Positions 17,050 to 25,491 are shown, counted from the first letter of the stretch. The stretch: DNA of 64,000 nt from Marnyiella aurantia (GCF_014041915.1 NZ_CP059472.1:1860001-1924000), one strand, 5' to 3'. Notes: generated from the sequence alone by a model not told the origin. Made by a program: numbers and translations.

Positions 17050-19119
17050 TTAATCTCTGTTTTTTACCAGGATCCATCCCGAGTACTGCGAAGGAACATC
17101 GGTTACAGGGTCGCTCCAGGTGATCGTGTACCAGTACGTTCCGGTTTCCACCTTTTTATTTCCTGTTCTGCCATCCCACTGGTATAGGTTTTTCTGATTG
17201 CCTTCATGGATTTTTGTTCCGTAACGGTCATAAACGTTTAGGATGAGATTCTTCTTGTGACCGAGCGCTGAGTAATCCAGGTAATCATTGACACCATCAT
17301 CATTTGGTGTGATTGCGTTGATGAGGTTTGGAACTGTTACCTCAATAAGTGCAGGGTCGCAGTCGTAAGCATCTTTAACGTAAATCATGGCCTGACCACG
17401 GGGTACATTGGTGAATACATTGGAGTCCTGCCAGTTGATTCCGTCAATTGAATACTGGTAAGGAAGCGTGCCACCTGTAGCAGTAATCGTTATGGTATTG
17501 TTTGTAATATCAAGCTTAGTAATTACCGGAGTTGGAGATGCGTAAACTTTCACGGTTTGTCTGGTCACACAACCATCTGTCGTGAGATCTACCCAATACT
17601 CACCCACAGTTACGTTAGGCAGTACTTGTGTAGTAGCACCGGTGCTCCATTGGTAAGCCTGGAAGCCCGGTCCTGCATCAAGGGATGTTCTGTCTTCAAT
17701 ACAGATAATCTTATCCTTAAGGACTGAAGAGTATGCAGGCGGTGTAACCACAAGATTGATCTTTGCAATATTCCAGCAGCCGTTTACACTTATAATTCTG
17801 GCGTATACCGTTGTTGAGCTGGACAGGTACACGTTCGGGTTGGCAATACTGTTAGTGTCACTTATCGCATCCTGAAGTGAAGGATAGAATTTTTTGGTAT
17901 TTGGAATTGTAGTCGTAATATTTGCAGTAGTAAGATCAAACTCAGACATCAGCGGTGTTCCAGGTAGGAAACATTCTATAAGAGTAGCTTCTATAACATC
18001 AATTGGTGGGTAGAAGGCCAGGGTGATGGTAGTGGTTTCTTCACAGCCAAATTCATTTACATATTTCACGTAAATGATTCCCTGTGCTGACATATAGGCC
18101 TGCGCCGCGTTATTGGAAATCTCATTGGTGCCGTTCTGCATATCCGATAAAGTAGGGAAGTACTGAATGGAGGTCATATTCTGAGTTCCGTTATAAACCG
18201 TAGCTGTAGTAAGGTCGTACAGCGCTACACCACTTGTGTAATTGCTGCAGGCAGTAAGTGTTGCCGGTGTCAGTTCGAATGATACATTCTCAAAATTAAC
18301 TGTTCCATATTCTTTACATTTACTGATTGGACTGTCCGGGTTGTTAGGGTCCACATAAGAAATGGCGTAATGGTAAGTCGTAGTCGTATTTACTGAGATT
18401 GGATTGACAATCGGGTTATCTCCGGCAAGCAGGTCATTTGTATTCAGGTGATAAGAAACCACAAAGTTTGGATTTCCGTTTACGATTTGTGTCGTAAGAG
18501 TAGAGAAATCAAACATCTGTGGGAACTCGCAAAGCTTTACGATTCCGTCAAAATTTTGTCCCGGTTCCAGGAAGGGATACGGCTGAATGGCAGGATCGTC
18601 AAAAGGTGAAAGTAATTCGGCGGTACCGCTCCACTGCAGGGTGAAACCGTTTGTGGACATACTGAAGTTATCTACAACAAGATAGTAGGTCTGTCCGGGA
18701 AGTACATCAAGGTAGCCACTCCACTGTTGTGCAACAGTTGGGTGAGTAACAGTCAAACTCAAGCCGGTAGGTCCATCCAATCCGGAGTAGTTACAACGGA
18801 TAGGCTGACCTGTAGGAGTTCCTACCTGGGAGCACGGTATATTAGGCCCGTATACGGCAAAATCATAATCATCGGTGAAATCATTTGGTTCTATCGTAAA
18901 CGCCAATGTTCCTGCTGTACCTGCGGTAAACTGATACCAAACGGTCATTCTTTCATCACTTCCCATACATCCGCCAAGTTCTTCATCAATAAGACCGATG
19001 CCGGAAGGTGTATAAGAAATTCCGGAGTTTCCGCATACCGGGATTGCAGATATACAGTCAGACTGACCATAGCTGAAAGCCGATATTATGATTAATAAGG
19101 ATAGTAAATATTTTTTCAT
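17050..19119 (-). CDS. surface protein with T9SS type B (gliding-motility-associated) sorting domain
   Basis: The 689-residue protein has a signal peptide (ending ...ISAFSYGQ, residue 19). A beta-sandwich follows that resembles pre-peptidase C-terminal/proprotein-convertase-type domains (about 20-170, with MTVWYQFTAGTAGTLAFTI). Immunoglobulin-like and SprB-type repeats follow, such as ITATGGTLPYQYSIDGINWQ near residue 545. The C-terminal 90 residues are the type B sorting domain: NAITPNDDGVNDYLDY, LNVYDRYGTKIHEG, YQWDGR, GTYWYTITW and GWILVKNRD. It would be exported by the type IX system and held on the cell surface. It is the second gene after the protein at 19131-19790, 11 nt apart. Confidence 0.92.
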   Translation of the reverse strand: MKKYLLSLLIIISAFSYGQSDCISAIPVCGNSGISYTPSGIGLIDEELGGCMGSDERMTVWYQFTAGTAGTLAFTIEPNDFTDDYDFAVYGPNIPCSQVGTPTGQPIRCNYSGLDGPTGLSLTVTHPTVAQQWSGYLDVLPGQTYYLVVDNFSMSTNGFTLQWSGTAELLSPFDDPAIQPYPFLEPGQNFDGIVKLCEFPQMFDFSTLTTQIVNGNPNFVVSYHLNTNDLLAGDNPIVNPISVNTTTTYHYAISYVDPNNPDSPISKCKEYGTVNFENVSFELTPATLTACSNYTSGVALYDLTTATVYNGTQNMTSIQYFPTLSDMQNGTNEISNNAAQAYMSAQGIIYVKYVNEFGCEETTTITLAFYPPIDVIEATLIECFLPGTPLMSEFDLTTANITTTIPNTKKFYPSLQDAISDTNSIANPNVYLSSSTTVYARIISVNGCWNIAKINLVVTPPAYSSVLKDKIICIEDRTSLDAGPGFQAYQWSTGATTQVLPNVTVGEYWVDLTTDGCVTRQTVKVYASPTPVITKLDITNNTITITATGGTLPYQYSIDGINWQDSNVFTNVPRGQAMIYVKDAYDCDPALIEVTVPNLINAITPNDDGVNDYLDYSALGHKKNLILNVYDRYGTKIHEGNQKNLYQWDGRTGNKKVETGTYWYTITWSDPVTDVPSQYSGWILVKNRD

Positions 19120-19130
19120 GAGCTTCCGGT

Positions 19131-19790
19131 TTATCTAGTTAATAAAGTTAAAACGGATTCACTGAAAGAGGCGTAATATTCAGCGATTTCCATTCCCCAG
19201 TTTGGGTCCGTTTTAGTTTTAGGTTTAAAAGTCCTGAACTTCTTAAGTGCTTCCTTATAAAGTTCCACACCTTCAGTTTTGCTTCCTCCCTTATCTGCCG
19301 ATGTATGATATTTAAGTTCTGCCCTCAGCAGCGCAGCACGCGGATTGTTAGCATCTAGTTTTAAGGCCTTTGCCAAGTAGTCAGCAGCCATTTGTCTGTC
19401 CTTTTCCGAGTTTTTCAAAGCAGCTTTTTGTGCATGAAGCATTCCAAGCAACGCCACAAACTCCACATTGTTCAATTGCTGTTTGGTAACAGGTAAAAGA
19501 TATTTAAGACCAGTTACAGGACCATCCAGTGCGGCATCAGATTTACCTTCCTTTACATAGGCCTGGCTTTCCTTCAGGCAGTTAAGTGCCGTATAATAAT
19601 AAGGTTGCCAATGGCTGTTTCCGTTGCCAGCCAGGCTGGCAAAGTTGTATCGGAGATCAGTAAAGTCCTGCACGGTGGTGGCAGTCTTCATCTTTCCGAT
19701 ATTTTCAAGCATTTGCTTTTCGTAATTGCCTTGTGCACTGACGATTGTGGCGAAAGCAACTAAATAGAAAGTAAGTAATATTTTTTTCAT
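19131..19790 (-). CDS. exported helical (TPR-like) protein of unknown function
   Basis: The 219-residue product has a signal peptide (MKKILLTFYLVAFATIVSAQ). The mature part is helix-rich, with a tetratricopeptide-like stretch AADYLAKALKLDANNPRAALLRAEL (given here only by its ends, about residues 132-156). It resembles small periplasmic TPR proteins of flavobacteria. It is transcribed first in an operon with the T9SS type B surface protein, which suggests the two act together, perhaps in export or assembly; that is an inference from position. A good promoter lies at 19810-19840. Confidence 0.75.
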   Translation of the reverse strand: MKKILLTFYLVAFATIVSAQGNYEKQMLENIGKMKTATTVQDFTDLRYNFASLAGNGNSHWQPYYYTALNCLKESQAYVKEGKSDAALDGPVTGLKYLLPVTKQQLNNVEFVALLGMLHAQKAALKNSEKDRQMAADYLAKALKLDANNPRAALLRAELKYHTSADKGGSKTEGVELYKEALKKFRTFKPKTKTDPNWGMEIAEYYASFSESVLTLLTR

Positions 19791-19809
19791 GTCTAAAAAG
19801 TAATGTCAA

Positions 19810-19840
19810 CAAAAATAGATATTTATTACACAATCAACAA
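19810..19840 (-). promoter_or_regulatory. promoter of the TPR-like/T9SS type B operon
   Basis: On the minus strand the -7 box TATTTTTG (19810-19817) follows a TTG at 19838-19840 with a 20-nt spacer. It matches the Bacteroidota consensus and lies 19 nt before the ATG. Confidence 0.6.
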
Positions 19841-19875
19841 ATTTTCGCTTGGTCTTATCTAGAAAATATCTTATG

Positions 19876-21111
19876 CTAATACTCCATCTTCCTTAATTTC
19901 TTATTTCGGCTTACTGCCAGGGCAATGAGCAATGTCATTGTGCCGCCAAAGACCACCGACCTTACCACGCCAAGCATTTTGGCTGCAAGTCCACTTTCAA
20001 ACTGCCCCAGTTCATTGCTGCTCATAATGAAGATCGAATTAACGCTCAGTACACGTCCGCGAATTTTGTCTGGAGTTTTCAGTTGCACGATCGTTCCGCG
20101 GATCACCACTGAAATGCCGTCCAGGATTCCGCTTAAGACAAGAAAAAAGAAGGAAAGCCAGTAAAGTTTGGAAAGCCCGAAACCGATAATACAGAGACCA
20201 AATCCTGCTACGGCAAAAAGCAGGATCTTTCCCTGAGTTCTGCGTAACGGCACAAATGCCAGCGTGACGATAATAAGCATGGCTCCAATATCTGAGGCTG
20301 CATTCAGTAAACCGAAACCTTCGGAACCTACTTTCAGTATGTCACTGGCAAACACCGGAATCATAGCCACCGCACCGCCAAAGAGTACCGCAAACATATC
20401 CAACAGCAAAGCACCAAGAATCTCTTTTGTTTTGTAGATGTATTGCAGCCCCTCTTTCATGCTTTCCATCACTTTCATCTTTTCGCCCTGATTTTCACTG
20501 TGGTGTTTGTTAATAAACCAGAAAAACAGGGAAGCCAGAAACATAAGCGCTACAATGATGAACAGCGTTCCGGAAATGTCAAACCAATGAATGAAAAAGC
20601 CGCCCAGGGCATGGCCGGAAACTGAAGCGGTTAGGAAAGTGGCCTGGTTCAGGGTTACTGCCGCCGCCAGTTTTTTTATTCCGACCACTTTTGGAATCAT
20701 GGACGGAACCAGCGGACCAATAAATGCGCGGCAGATGCCGGTGAAGAAAATAGTACCGTAGATGAAATAAGTAATTTCCCGGTTGGTAAGCGTGTGGGTG
20801 CCCTCGACAAAAAAAGCCAGTGCCGCCAGGAAACCGATCAGGATGACATAGGCATAATTGCAGATGAGCAAAAGCCGTTTCTTTTCGGTATTGTCTATGA
20901 CGTGACCGGCATAAAGTGCCGAACTTACGGCAGGAATAACTTCGGAAAGCCCGATCAGCCCAATTGCAAACGGATCTTTGGTGAGCTGATACACCCACCA
21001 GCCTAAAAGGGTGGCCAGCATCCGGAAGGAAAGTACAAGGAAAAATCTGCCGGCCATGAGGTTCCTGAATTCCGGAATTTTCAGGGTTTGAACCGGTCTT
21101 AGAGAAATCAT
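19876..21111 (-). CDS. MFS transporter (drug-efflux-like)
   Basis: The 411-residue protein has about twelve membrane helices and a cytosolic loop in the middle (NKHHSENQGEKMKVMESMKEG). It looks like the enterobactin-exporter/MFS_3 group: PEFRNLMAGRFFLVLSFRM at the N-terminus, GHVIDNTEKKRLLLICN after helix 2, and RGTIVQLKTPDKIRGRVLSVN in the second half. Such proteins export drugs or siderophores; the substrate is not known here. The start is backed by a -7 box 4 nt upstream. It is divergent from the SMR exporter gene. Confidence 0.88.
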   Translation of the reverse strand: MISLRPVQTLKIPEFRNLMAGRFFLVLSFRMLATLLGWWVYQLTKDPFAIGLIGLSEVIPAVSSALYAGHVIDNTEKKRLLLICNYAYVILIGFLAALAFFVEGTHTLTNREITYFIYGTIFFTGICRAFIGPLVPSMIPKVVGIKKLAAAVTLNQATFLTASVSGHALGGFFIHWFDISGTLFIIVALMFLASLFFWFINKHHSENQGEKMKVMESMKEGLQYIYKTKEILGALLLDMFAVLFGGAVAMIPVFASDILKVGSEGFGLLNAASDIGAMLIIVTLAFVPLRRTQGKILLFAVAGFGLCIIGFGLSKLYWLSFFFLVLSGILDGISVVIRGTIVQLKTPDKIRGRVLSVNSIFIMSSNELGQFESGLAAKMLGVVRSVVFGGTMTLLIALAVSRNKKLRKMEY

Positions 21112-21115
21112 CCGG

Positions 21116-21123
21116 CAAATATA
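21116..21123 (-). promoter_or_regulatory. -7 box of the MFS transporter gene
   Basis: On the minus strand this reads TATATTTG, exactly 4 nt before the ATG. A leaderless start is predicted, and no well-spaced -33 TTG is seen. Confidence 0.45.
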
Positions 21124-21188
21124 TAACTGGGGGAGTTAAAATAATCTATCAAATGCAGCATTAACATATGCACATTTCTTATTTTGTT

Positions 21189-21195
21189 ATTTTTG
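21189..21195 (+). promoter_or_regulatory. probable -7 box of the SMR exporter gene
   Basis: TATTTTG (one T short of TAnnTTTG) ends 4 nt before the ATG at 21200, the same geometry as at dnaB, the MFS gene, the GH3 gene and the nitroreductase. Confidence 0.35.
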
Positions 21196-21199
21196 CCCT

Positions 21200-21535
21200 A
21201 TGAACTGGATTATACTTATCATAGCAGGCCTCTTTGAAACAGGCTTTGCCACCTGCCTTGGGAAAGCGCAGGAAACCGAGGGCCGCGAAAGTCTTTACTG
21301 GTGGTTTGGTTTCGGCAGCTGCCTCTTTGTTTCCATGTTTCTGATGTACAAATCCATAAGTGGTGAAAACGCAATTCCCATCGGCACTGCTTATGCAGTT
21401 TGGACGGGAATTGGTGCGGTAGGCGGTGTACTGGCCGGAATATTCATATTCAGCGAGCCGGCCACCTTCTGGCGGATTTTCTTTGTGATTACACTTATAG
21501 CCTCTGTTGTAGGACTGAAAGCAGTTTCCTCCTAA
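21200..21535 (+). CDS. SMR family exporter, Gdx/SugE-like
   Basis: The 111-residue, four-helix protein belongs to the small multidrug resistance family. The proton/substrate-coupling glutamate is E13 in IIAGLFETGF. The stretch GTAYAVWTGIGAVGG is the hallmark of the SMR family and fits best the SugE/Gdx branch, whose known members export guanidinium. It functions as a dual-topology dimer in the inner membrane. It is encoded alone; the usual partner arrangement of paired SMR subunits is absent. No guanidine riboswitch is evident in the short upstream gap. Confidence 0.9.
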   Translation: MNWIILIIAGLFETGFATCLGKAQETEGRESLYWWFGFGSCLFVSMFLMYKSISGENAIPIGTAYAVWTGIGAVGGVLAGIFIFSEPATFWRIFFVITLIASVVGLKAVSS

Positions 21536-21546
21536 ATTTAATTAAT

Positions 21547-21918
21547 CTACTCGTTGCTTGTCGCCTTGGATGAGCTGATGACAATTGCAGCCACACCCAC
21601 GGCTCCGATAACATAAGCGGCAGTCTGGATTTTAGCATTTCTAAGGTCTTTTGATTCTCTCACATTCTTTTTTGCCAGCGAAATACGTGTGGAATCTTTT
21701 TTCGTGGAATACCCAATGATACTGTCTGCCGTTAAGTTGGAGAAAAGCATCTTTTTGGTTTCGGTACTGTTTTTAAGTTTGAAACTGTAAGGTTTTCCGG
21801 CTCTGAGGTTGGAGAAGTTATTCTGATTTACATCGTCGGAGTATTTTGTGGTCGCGCAGGACGAAAGGGCAAAAACACCGGCAAGTAAAATTGATTTAGA
21901 GGATAAAGATAGTCTCAT
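21547..21918 (-). CDS. small lipoprotein of unknown function
   Basis: Taking the inner ATG, the product is 123 residues and starts MRLSLSSKSILLAGVFALSS, followed by the lipobox cysteine. The mature part begins CATTKYSDDVNQ and is polar. Near the C-terminus is a hydrophobic segment, AAYVIGAVGVAAIVISS, that could be a membrane helix. The longer frame beginning at 21957 is unlikely because a -7 box (21936-21943) falls inside it. The gene is convergent with the SMR exporter (11 nt apart). The function is unknown. Confidence 0.65.
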   Translation of the reverse strand: MRLSLSSKSILLAGVFALSSCATTKYSDDVNQNNFSNLRAGKPYSFKLKNSTETKKMLFSNLTADSIIGYSTKKDSTRISLAKKNVRESKDLRNAKIQTAAYVIGAVGVAAIVISSSKATSNE

Positions 21919-21935
21919 TGGATTTTTTATTTGTT

Positions 21936-21943
21936 CAAATTTA
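21936..21943 (-). promoter_or_regulatory. -7 box of the small lipoprotein gene
   Basis: On the minus strand this reads TAAATTTG, 17 nt before the ATG at 21918. It lies inside the longer reading frame and so decides the start codon. Confidence 0.45.
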
Positions 21944-21985
21944 TAAATTTTTTTCACAAGAGCAGGAACCTGTGCTTATTTGGTC

Positions 21986-23485
21986 CTAAATTTTGTATTC
22001 ACTTAAAATATCAGCAATCGTTCGGTCGTTCGCCAGTCGGGGAATTTTGTTTTGGCCGCCCAGCTTTCCTGCCGCTTTCGCATATTCGTGGAAAGCATTG
22101 CGTGATAAACGGGTAATCTTTAGTGGCTGGAGCACATTTCCTGTGATAAGATCATCGTAGTAGGTATTACGTTTCCGCATTTCGTCATCCAGTTTTAAGC
22201 TGAATAAATTGAGGTCTTCAGGCTCCTTTTCAAATTCGACAAACCATTCATGATAAGGAAGTCCTTCCGTTGGGTTCACCTGCGGAGCCAGATGGAACTC
22301 GGTAATTTGCGCAGCAAGTTCGGCCACTGTGGATTTAAGTGCTTCTTCCACTTCAAAGGCAATTACATGTTCCCCAAAAGCCGATGTATAATGTTTAGTA
22401 CGTCCGGATACCATGATCCGGTGCGGATTTTTGGAGATAAAACGCACTACATCTCCAATAGAATATCCCCAAAGTCCTGAGTTGGTAGTCAGTATAAGTG
22501 CATAATCTTTGTGGAGTTCAACGTCTTTAAGCGTAAGCCGACTGGCGTTGGGTTTCCCATATTCTTCCAGCGGAATGAACTCGTAAAATATACCGTGATT
22601 GGTGAGCAGCAATAATCCTTCCTGAAGATAATCGTCCTGAAAGGCAAAGAATCCTTCACTGGCGGGGAAGGTCTGGATAATGTCCACCTTGCCGCCTAAT
22701 AGTTCATTCATCTTTTCACGGTAGGGTTCGTAGTTTACGCCACCGGTTACTATCAGTTGCAGGTTTGGGAAGAGTTGGGTGATTTTTTTACCGTTTCTTT
22801 CAATGAGCTTTTCAAAATACATGATCAGCCAGGGTGGTATCCCGGAAATAAGGGTCATGTTTTCCTTTTCCGTTTCTACGGCTATTTGGTTCACTTTGGC
22901 TTCCCAATCATCAATCATGTTGGTCTCCCAGCTGGGTAAGCGGTTTTTCTGCAGGTATGAAGGAATATGATGTGCCACAATCCCCGACAGCCTGCCGGTT
23001 TTAATTCCGTACACTTCCTCCAGTTCAGGACTTCCCTGCAGGAAAATCATCTTGCCGTTTACGAAATCGGCATTGCCTTTTTTTGCGATGTAGTGGAATA
23101 GTGCACTCTGCGCACCTGCCAGCTGGAAGGGCATGCCTTCCTTAGAGATTGGGATGTATTTTGAACCGGATGTGGTTCCGGATGTCTTTGCGAAATATAA
23201 GGGAGTGTCGGTCCAAAGGATATTCCGCTGTCCTTTCTTCATCTTTTCAATAAAGGCACGCAATCCTTCGTAATCCGTAACCGGAACTCTTTCCTGAAAA
23301 TCCTCAATTGAATGTATATCTTCAAAATGATGCTGTCTACCGAAAAGGGTTTTTTCTGCGGTACGCACCATCATAAGTAACTGTTCTTCCTGCTTTATTT
23401 CAGCATTCAGTTTAAAATCCTGTGTTTTCTTTACATGATTACCTGCCCAAATAAGTGCGGCTTTTTTCTTTAGGAAATTTAGCAT
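21986..23485 (-). CDS. GH3 auxin-responsive-promoter family (acyl-adenylating) protein
   Basis: The 499-residue protein is a bacterial member of the GH3 family, adenylate-forming enzymes that in plants join amino acids to hormones. The ATP-binding loop is KTSGTTSGSKYIPI (about residues 105-118). Other family marks are YPSEG-like TFPASEGFFAFQ, LILTTNSGLWGYSIGDVVRF and VSGRTKHYTSAFGEHV. Substrates of bacterial GH3 proteins are mostly unknown. The longer frame to 23536 is rejected because a -7 box lies 4 nt before the chosen ATG (MLNFLKKKAAL). The gene is transcribed alone. Confidence 0.88.
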   Translation of the reverse strand: MLNFLKKKAALIWAGNHVKKTQDFKLNAEIKQEEQLLMMVRTAEKTLFGRQHHFEDIHSIEDFQERVPVTDYEGLRAFIEKMKKGQRNILWTDTPLYFAKTSGTTSGSKYIPISKEGMPFQLAGAQSALFHYIAKKGNADFVNGKMIFLQGSPELEEVYGIKTGRLSGIVAHHIPSYLQKNRLPSWETNMIDDWEAKVNQIAVETEKENMTLISGIPPWLIMYFEKLIERNGKKITQLFPNLQLIVTGGVNYEPYREKMNELLGGKVDIIQTFPASEGFFAFQDDYLQEGLLLLTNHGIFYEFIPLEEYGKPNASRLTLKDVELHKDYALILTTNSGLWGYSIGDVVRFISKNPHRIMVSGRTKHYTSAFGEHVIAFEVEEALKSTVAELAAQITEFHLAPQVNPTEGLPYHEWFVEFEKEPEDLNLFSLKLDDEMRKRNTYYDDLITGNVLQPLKITRLSRNAFHEYAKAAGKLGGQNKIPRLANDRTIADILSEYKI

Positions 23486-23489
23486 AAGG

Positions 23490-23497
23490 CAAAAGTA
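23490..23497 (-). promoter_or_regulatory. -7 box of the GH3-family gene
   Basis: On the minus strand this reads TACTTTTG, exactly 4 nt before the ATG. It supports the shorter start and predicts a leaderless transcript. Confidence 0.45.
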
Positions 23498-23530
23498 AAG
23501 AAAGTATCCTGATCTTAGGTTACCAACAGA

Positions 23531-23558
23531 AAGCATCCGGCAATTCCGCCGGATGCTT
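23531..23558 (-). terminator. Terminator of the papain-like protease/lipoprotein pair
   Basis: A perfect 11-bp stem (23531-23541 with 23548-23558) is followed on the minus strand by a short T-rich stretch. It is 18 nt past the stop codon of the lipoprotein gene. Confidence 0.8.
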
Positions 23559-23576
23559 CGATGTTATTGCAGAATT

Positions 23577-24263
23577 CTACCTAACCAGATTGTTCTTTTT
23601 CAGCTGATCCCCGAATTCCCGCTGGAACCGGACGGCATCTGCCTGAAGCTGCTTCAGGAGTTCTGACTGGTTTACGGGTTCCCGTAGGGATCGTCCGCCA
23701 TAGTTGGTGAAATATTGCTTGCCGTTGGCCGTACTTACCTCATATATGGTGGCCTGTAAATTAGGAACTTCAATGCGTGATACCTGCATCATGTTCATGC
23801 CCGCAGTGCCGCCCAGTTCCGTGAGGTCATTTGCAACTTCTTTATTGCCCAACTCGCCCAAACGCCAGCCGCCTTCTGTCTGGCTCGTGCCAATCACCGT
23901 TACCACCGTATTGTCTGCTATGAGTGGGGTGGAAAGCCGGCGTGAATCTTCCAGCATCCCAGCGATTGAATCACGCTGGTTCTGCATAAGTCTTTCGAAA
24001 TTCAGAGTCATTTCCGGAACAGCTCTGCCGGGAGCTGATCTTTCCAAAGCACCGGCATCTATACCCAGGTTGAACTCCTTATTGTTCTTAACAAGTGACA
24101 GGAGGTCATTTTTTCCCTTGGTAACTGCTTCCTCAGAGGTTTTGAAGAGATTTTCCTTTACAGACTGGTTGCCATCGTTATTGTTCATACCGGAATTTTT
24201 GTTGCAGGACGTCAGGAAAAAGGTGAGCAGTCCGGCTAATATAATAAATATCGTATTTTTCAT
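23577..24263 (-). CDS. lipoprotein of unknown function, paired with a papain-like protease
   Basis: The 228-residue protein has a lipoprotein signal peptide (MKNTIFIILAGLLTFFLTSC, lipid cysteine at residue 20), then an Asn/Gly-rich linker. The rest is a mixed alpha/beta domain with MTLNFERLMQNQRDSI and a C-terminal helical end, LLKQLQADAVRFQREFGDQL. I recognise no family. It follows the cysteine protease gene by 18 nt and ends at a terminator, so the two form an operon. It could be the protease's partner, inhibitor or substrate; nothing in the sequence decides between these. Confidence 0.7.
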   Translation of the reverse strand: MKNTIFIILAGLLTFFLTSCNKNSGMNNNDGNQSVKENLFKTSEEAVTKGKNDLLSLVKNNKEFNLGIDAGALERSAPGRAVPEMTLNFERLMQNQRDSIAGMLEDSRRLSTPLIADNTVVTVIGTSQTEGGWRLGELGNKEVANDLTELGGTAGMNMMQVSRIEVPNLQATIYEVSTANGKQYFTNYGGRSLREPVNQSELLKQLQADAVRFQREFGDQLKKNNLVR

Positions 24264-24281
24264 GTCGGGTAATTTTTAAGG

Positions 24282-24875
24282 TTATTTCTTAGCTATATCA
24301 TACCATGTGGACCAGTGTGTGGATGTTCCGGGAGGATTCTCATATTCCTCATAGGTGATGAACCTCTCCTGACCGGAGCAGGGTGCCCAGGGATCGTTCA
24401 GGGCCAGGTAGCGGGTCCCGTTCAGTGTGATGTATCCTTTGATTACAAGTACATGTCCTACAACACCGGGAGTACCGTAAGCGTAGCCCATTGGTTTTTT
24501 AGCACAGAAAATCTGTTTTTTCAGCGCATCCCAGGTAAGCGCAGTTTTGGTTTCGGTAAATTTCAAACCTGCAAAATCCAGTTCCAGCCAGCCCGGTTTG
24601 TTACAGGCGGAGTTCTTCGGACAGTTACTGCCCTGGTTCTGTGGCGTACAGCAATTGTTCATGCTGAAGCGGTGATTGGCCAGGCTGCACTGCGTCACAC
24701 TGATGGCGAAATGTTGTGCCAGCATCTGAGTGGTGGCCGCCCAACACCAGTTATTGGTCTCCTGCGGCCGCAGGGTGTTCGCTACATTACCGATTACTTC
24801 CGGCTTACAGCAGCTGCCAAGGGTTAGCAGCACTAAAACGAATCCCACTAATACGTTTCTAAATTCATTTTTCAT
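24282..24875 (-). CDS. papain-like cysteine protease, lipoprotein
   Basis: The 197-residue protein has a lipoprotein-type signal (VLVLLTLGSCC, lipid cysteine near residue 22). A compact papain-like (C39/C70-type) peptidase domain follows. The catalytic cysteine is C44 in NNWCWAATTQM, the histidine is H141 in GVVGHVLVIKGY, and the third residue is N160 or D161 in LALNDPWAP. An insert rich in cysteines (NNCC, NCPKNSACN; about 74-91) suggests disulfides and an extracytoplasmic site. Enzymes of this shape cut peptides or act as secreted effectors. The gene heads a two-gene operon with the lipoprotein downstream. Confidence 0.82.
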   Translation of the reverse strand: MKNEFRNVLVGFVLVLLTLGSCCKPEVIGNVANTLRPQETNNWCWAATTQMLAQHFAISVTQCSLANHRFSMNNCCTPQNQGSNCPKNSACNKPGWLELDFAGLKFTETKTALTWDALKKQIFCAKKPMGYAYGTPGVVGHVLVIKGYITLNGTRYLALNDPWAPCSGQERFITYEEYENPPGTSTHWSTWYDIAKK

Positions 24876-25024
24876 GGTATTGATTTTTTTGTTTCCTACT
24901 CTATAGGCTTTTCGGACTCCGCCGTTGTTTGCAGTAAAATTAAACCGAACTCATGAATAATTTACAGGAAAAACACTTATTCTGTAAAAAATATTCACAT
25001 GATATATATGTAAGTACATTAAAA

Positions 25025-25050
25025 AAGCTACTCCCGGTTGGAAGCAGCTT
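25025..25050 (-). terminator. Terminator of the small lipoprotein gene at 25074-25457
   Basis: An 11-bp stem with two G-T pairs (25025-25035 with 25040-25050) and a 4-nt loop is followed by a T6 run on the minus strand, 24 nt past the stop codon. Confidence 0.75.
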
Positions 25051-25073
25051 ACTTGGAATTAATTGTACTGGTA

Positions 25074-25457
25074 TTATCTGGAACAGTTGGCGGTCCAGGT
25101 CTTACCGTCCTTTGTGTAAAAAATGTCCAGGTCGTTGTTGTCAATTGTTATGTAACTTGTAGTTGTTGATCCCACACTTACTAAGGTGTTATCACCTGTT
25201 TGCTGGAATTCAATACCATTAAGATCCGGAATGCCGTTTGAGAATTTAAAGTTATACTTGGTTCCGCTGGCAATTTTGGTAACAAATACTTTTCCGTCCG
25301 CAGTGTTTATATTATTACTTCCGTCCAGATAAGAGATGTTTCCGTTGTATGTTCCGGCAAAGAAATCATTATCTGCAGGATCATCGTCACGGCTGCAGGA
25401 CACGATTACGAATAAGGATAGCATAAGGATACTTAGTGTTTTCAAAAGGTTTTTCAT
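25074..25457 (-). CDS. small lipoprotein of unknown function
   Basis: The 127-residue product has a clean lipoprotein signal (MKNLLKTLSILMLSLFVIVSC, lipid cysteine at 21) followed by SRDDDPADND, an acidic stretch right after the cysteine. In Bacteroidota, acidic residues just after the cysteine favour surface export of lipoproteins. The mature part looks like a small beta-barrel or sandwich (YNGNISYLDG, YNFKFSNG, SYITIDNNDLDIFY). No family is recognised. It sits in a run of minus-strand genes for small exported proteins. Confidence 0.65.
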   Translation of the reverse strand: MKNLLKTLSILMLSLFVIVSCSRDDDPADNDFFAGTYNGNISYLDGSNNINTADGKVFVTKIASGTKYNFKFSNGIPDLNGIEFQQTGDNTLVSVGSTTTSYITIDNNDLDIFYTKDGKTWTANCSR

Positions 25458-25491
25458 ACTAGAAATGTTAATGTTAATATTGTTGAATTAT

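Noticed and set aside
24953-25162. Plus-strand frame of 69 residues, cysteine-rich end
   Set aside because: It covers the terminator and the 3' end of the minus-strand lipoprotein gene, and the cysteines arise from antisense codons. No promoter or start signal supports it.
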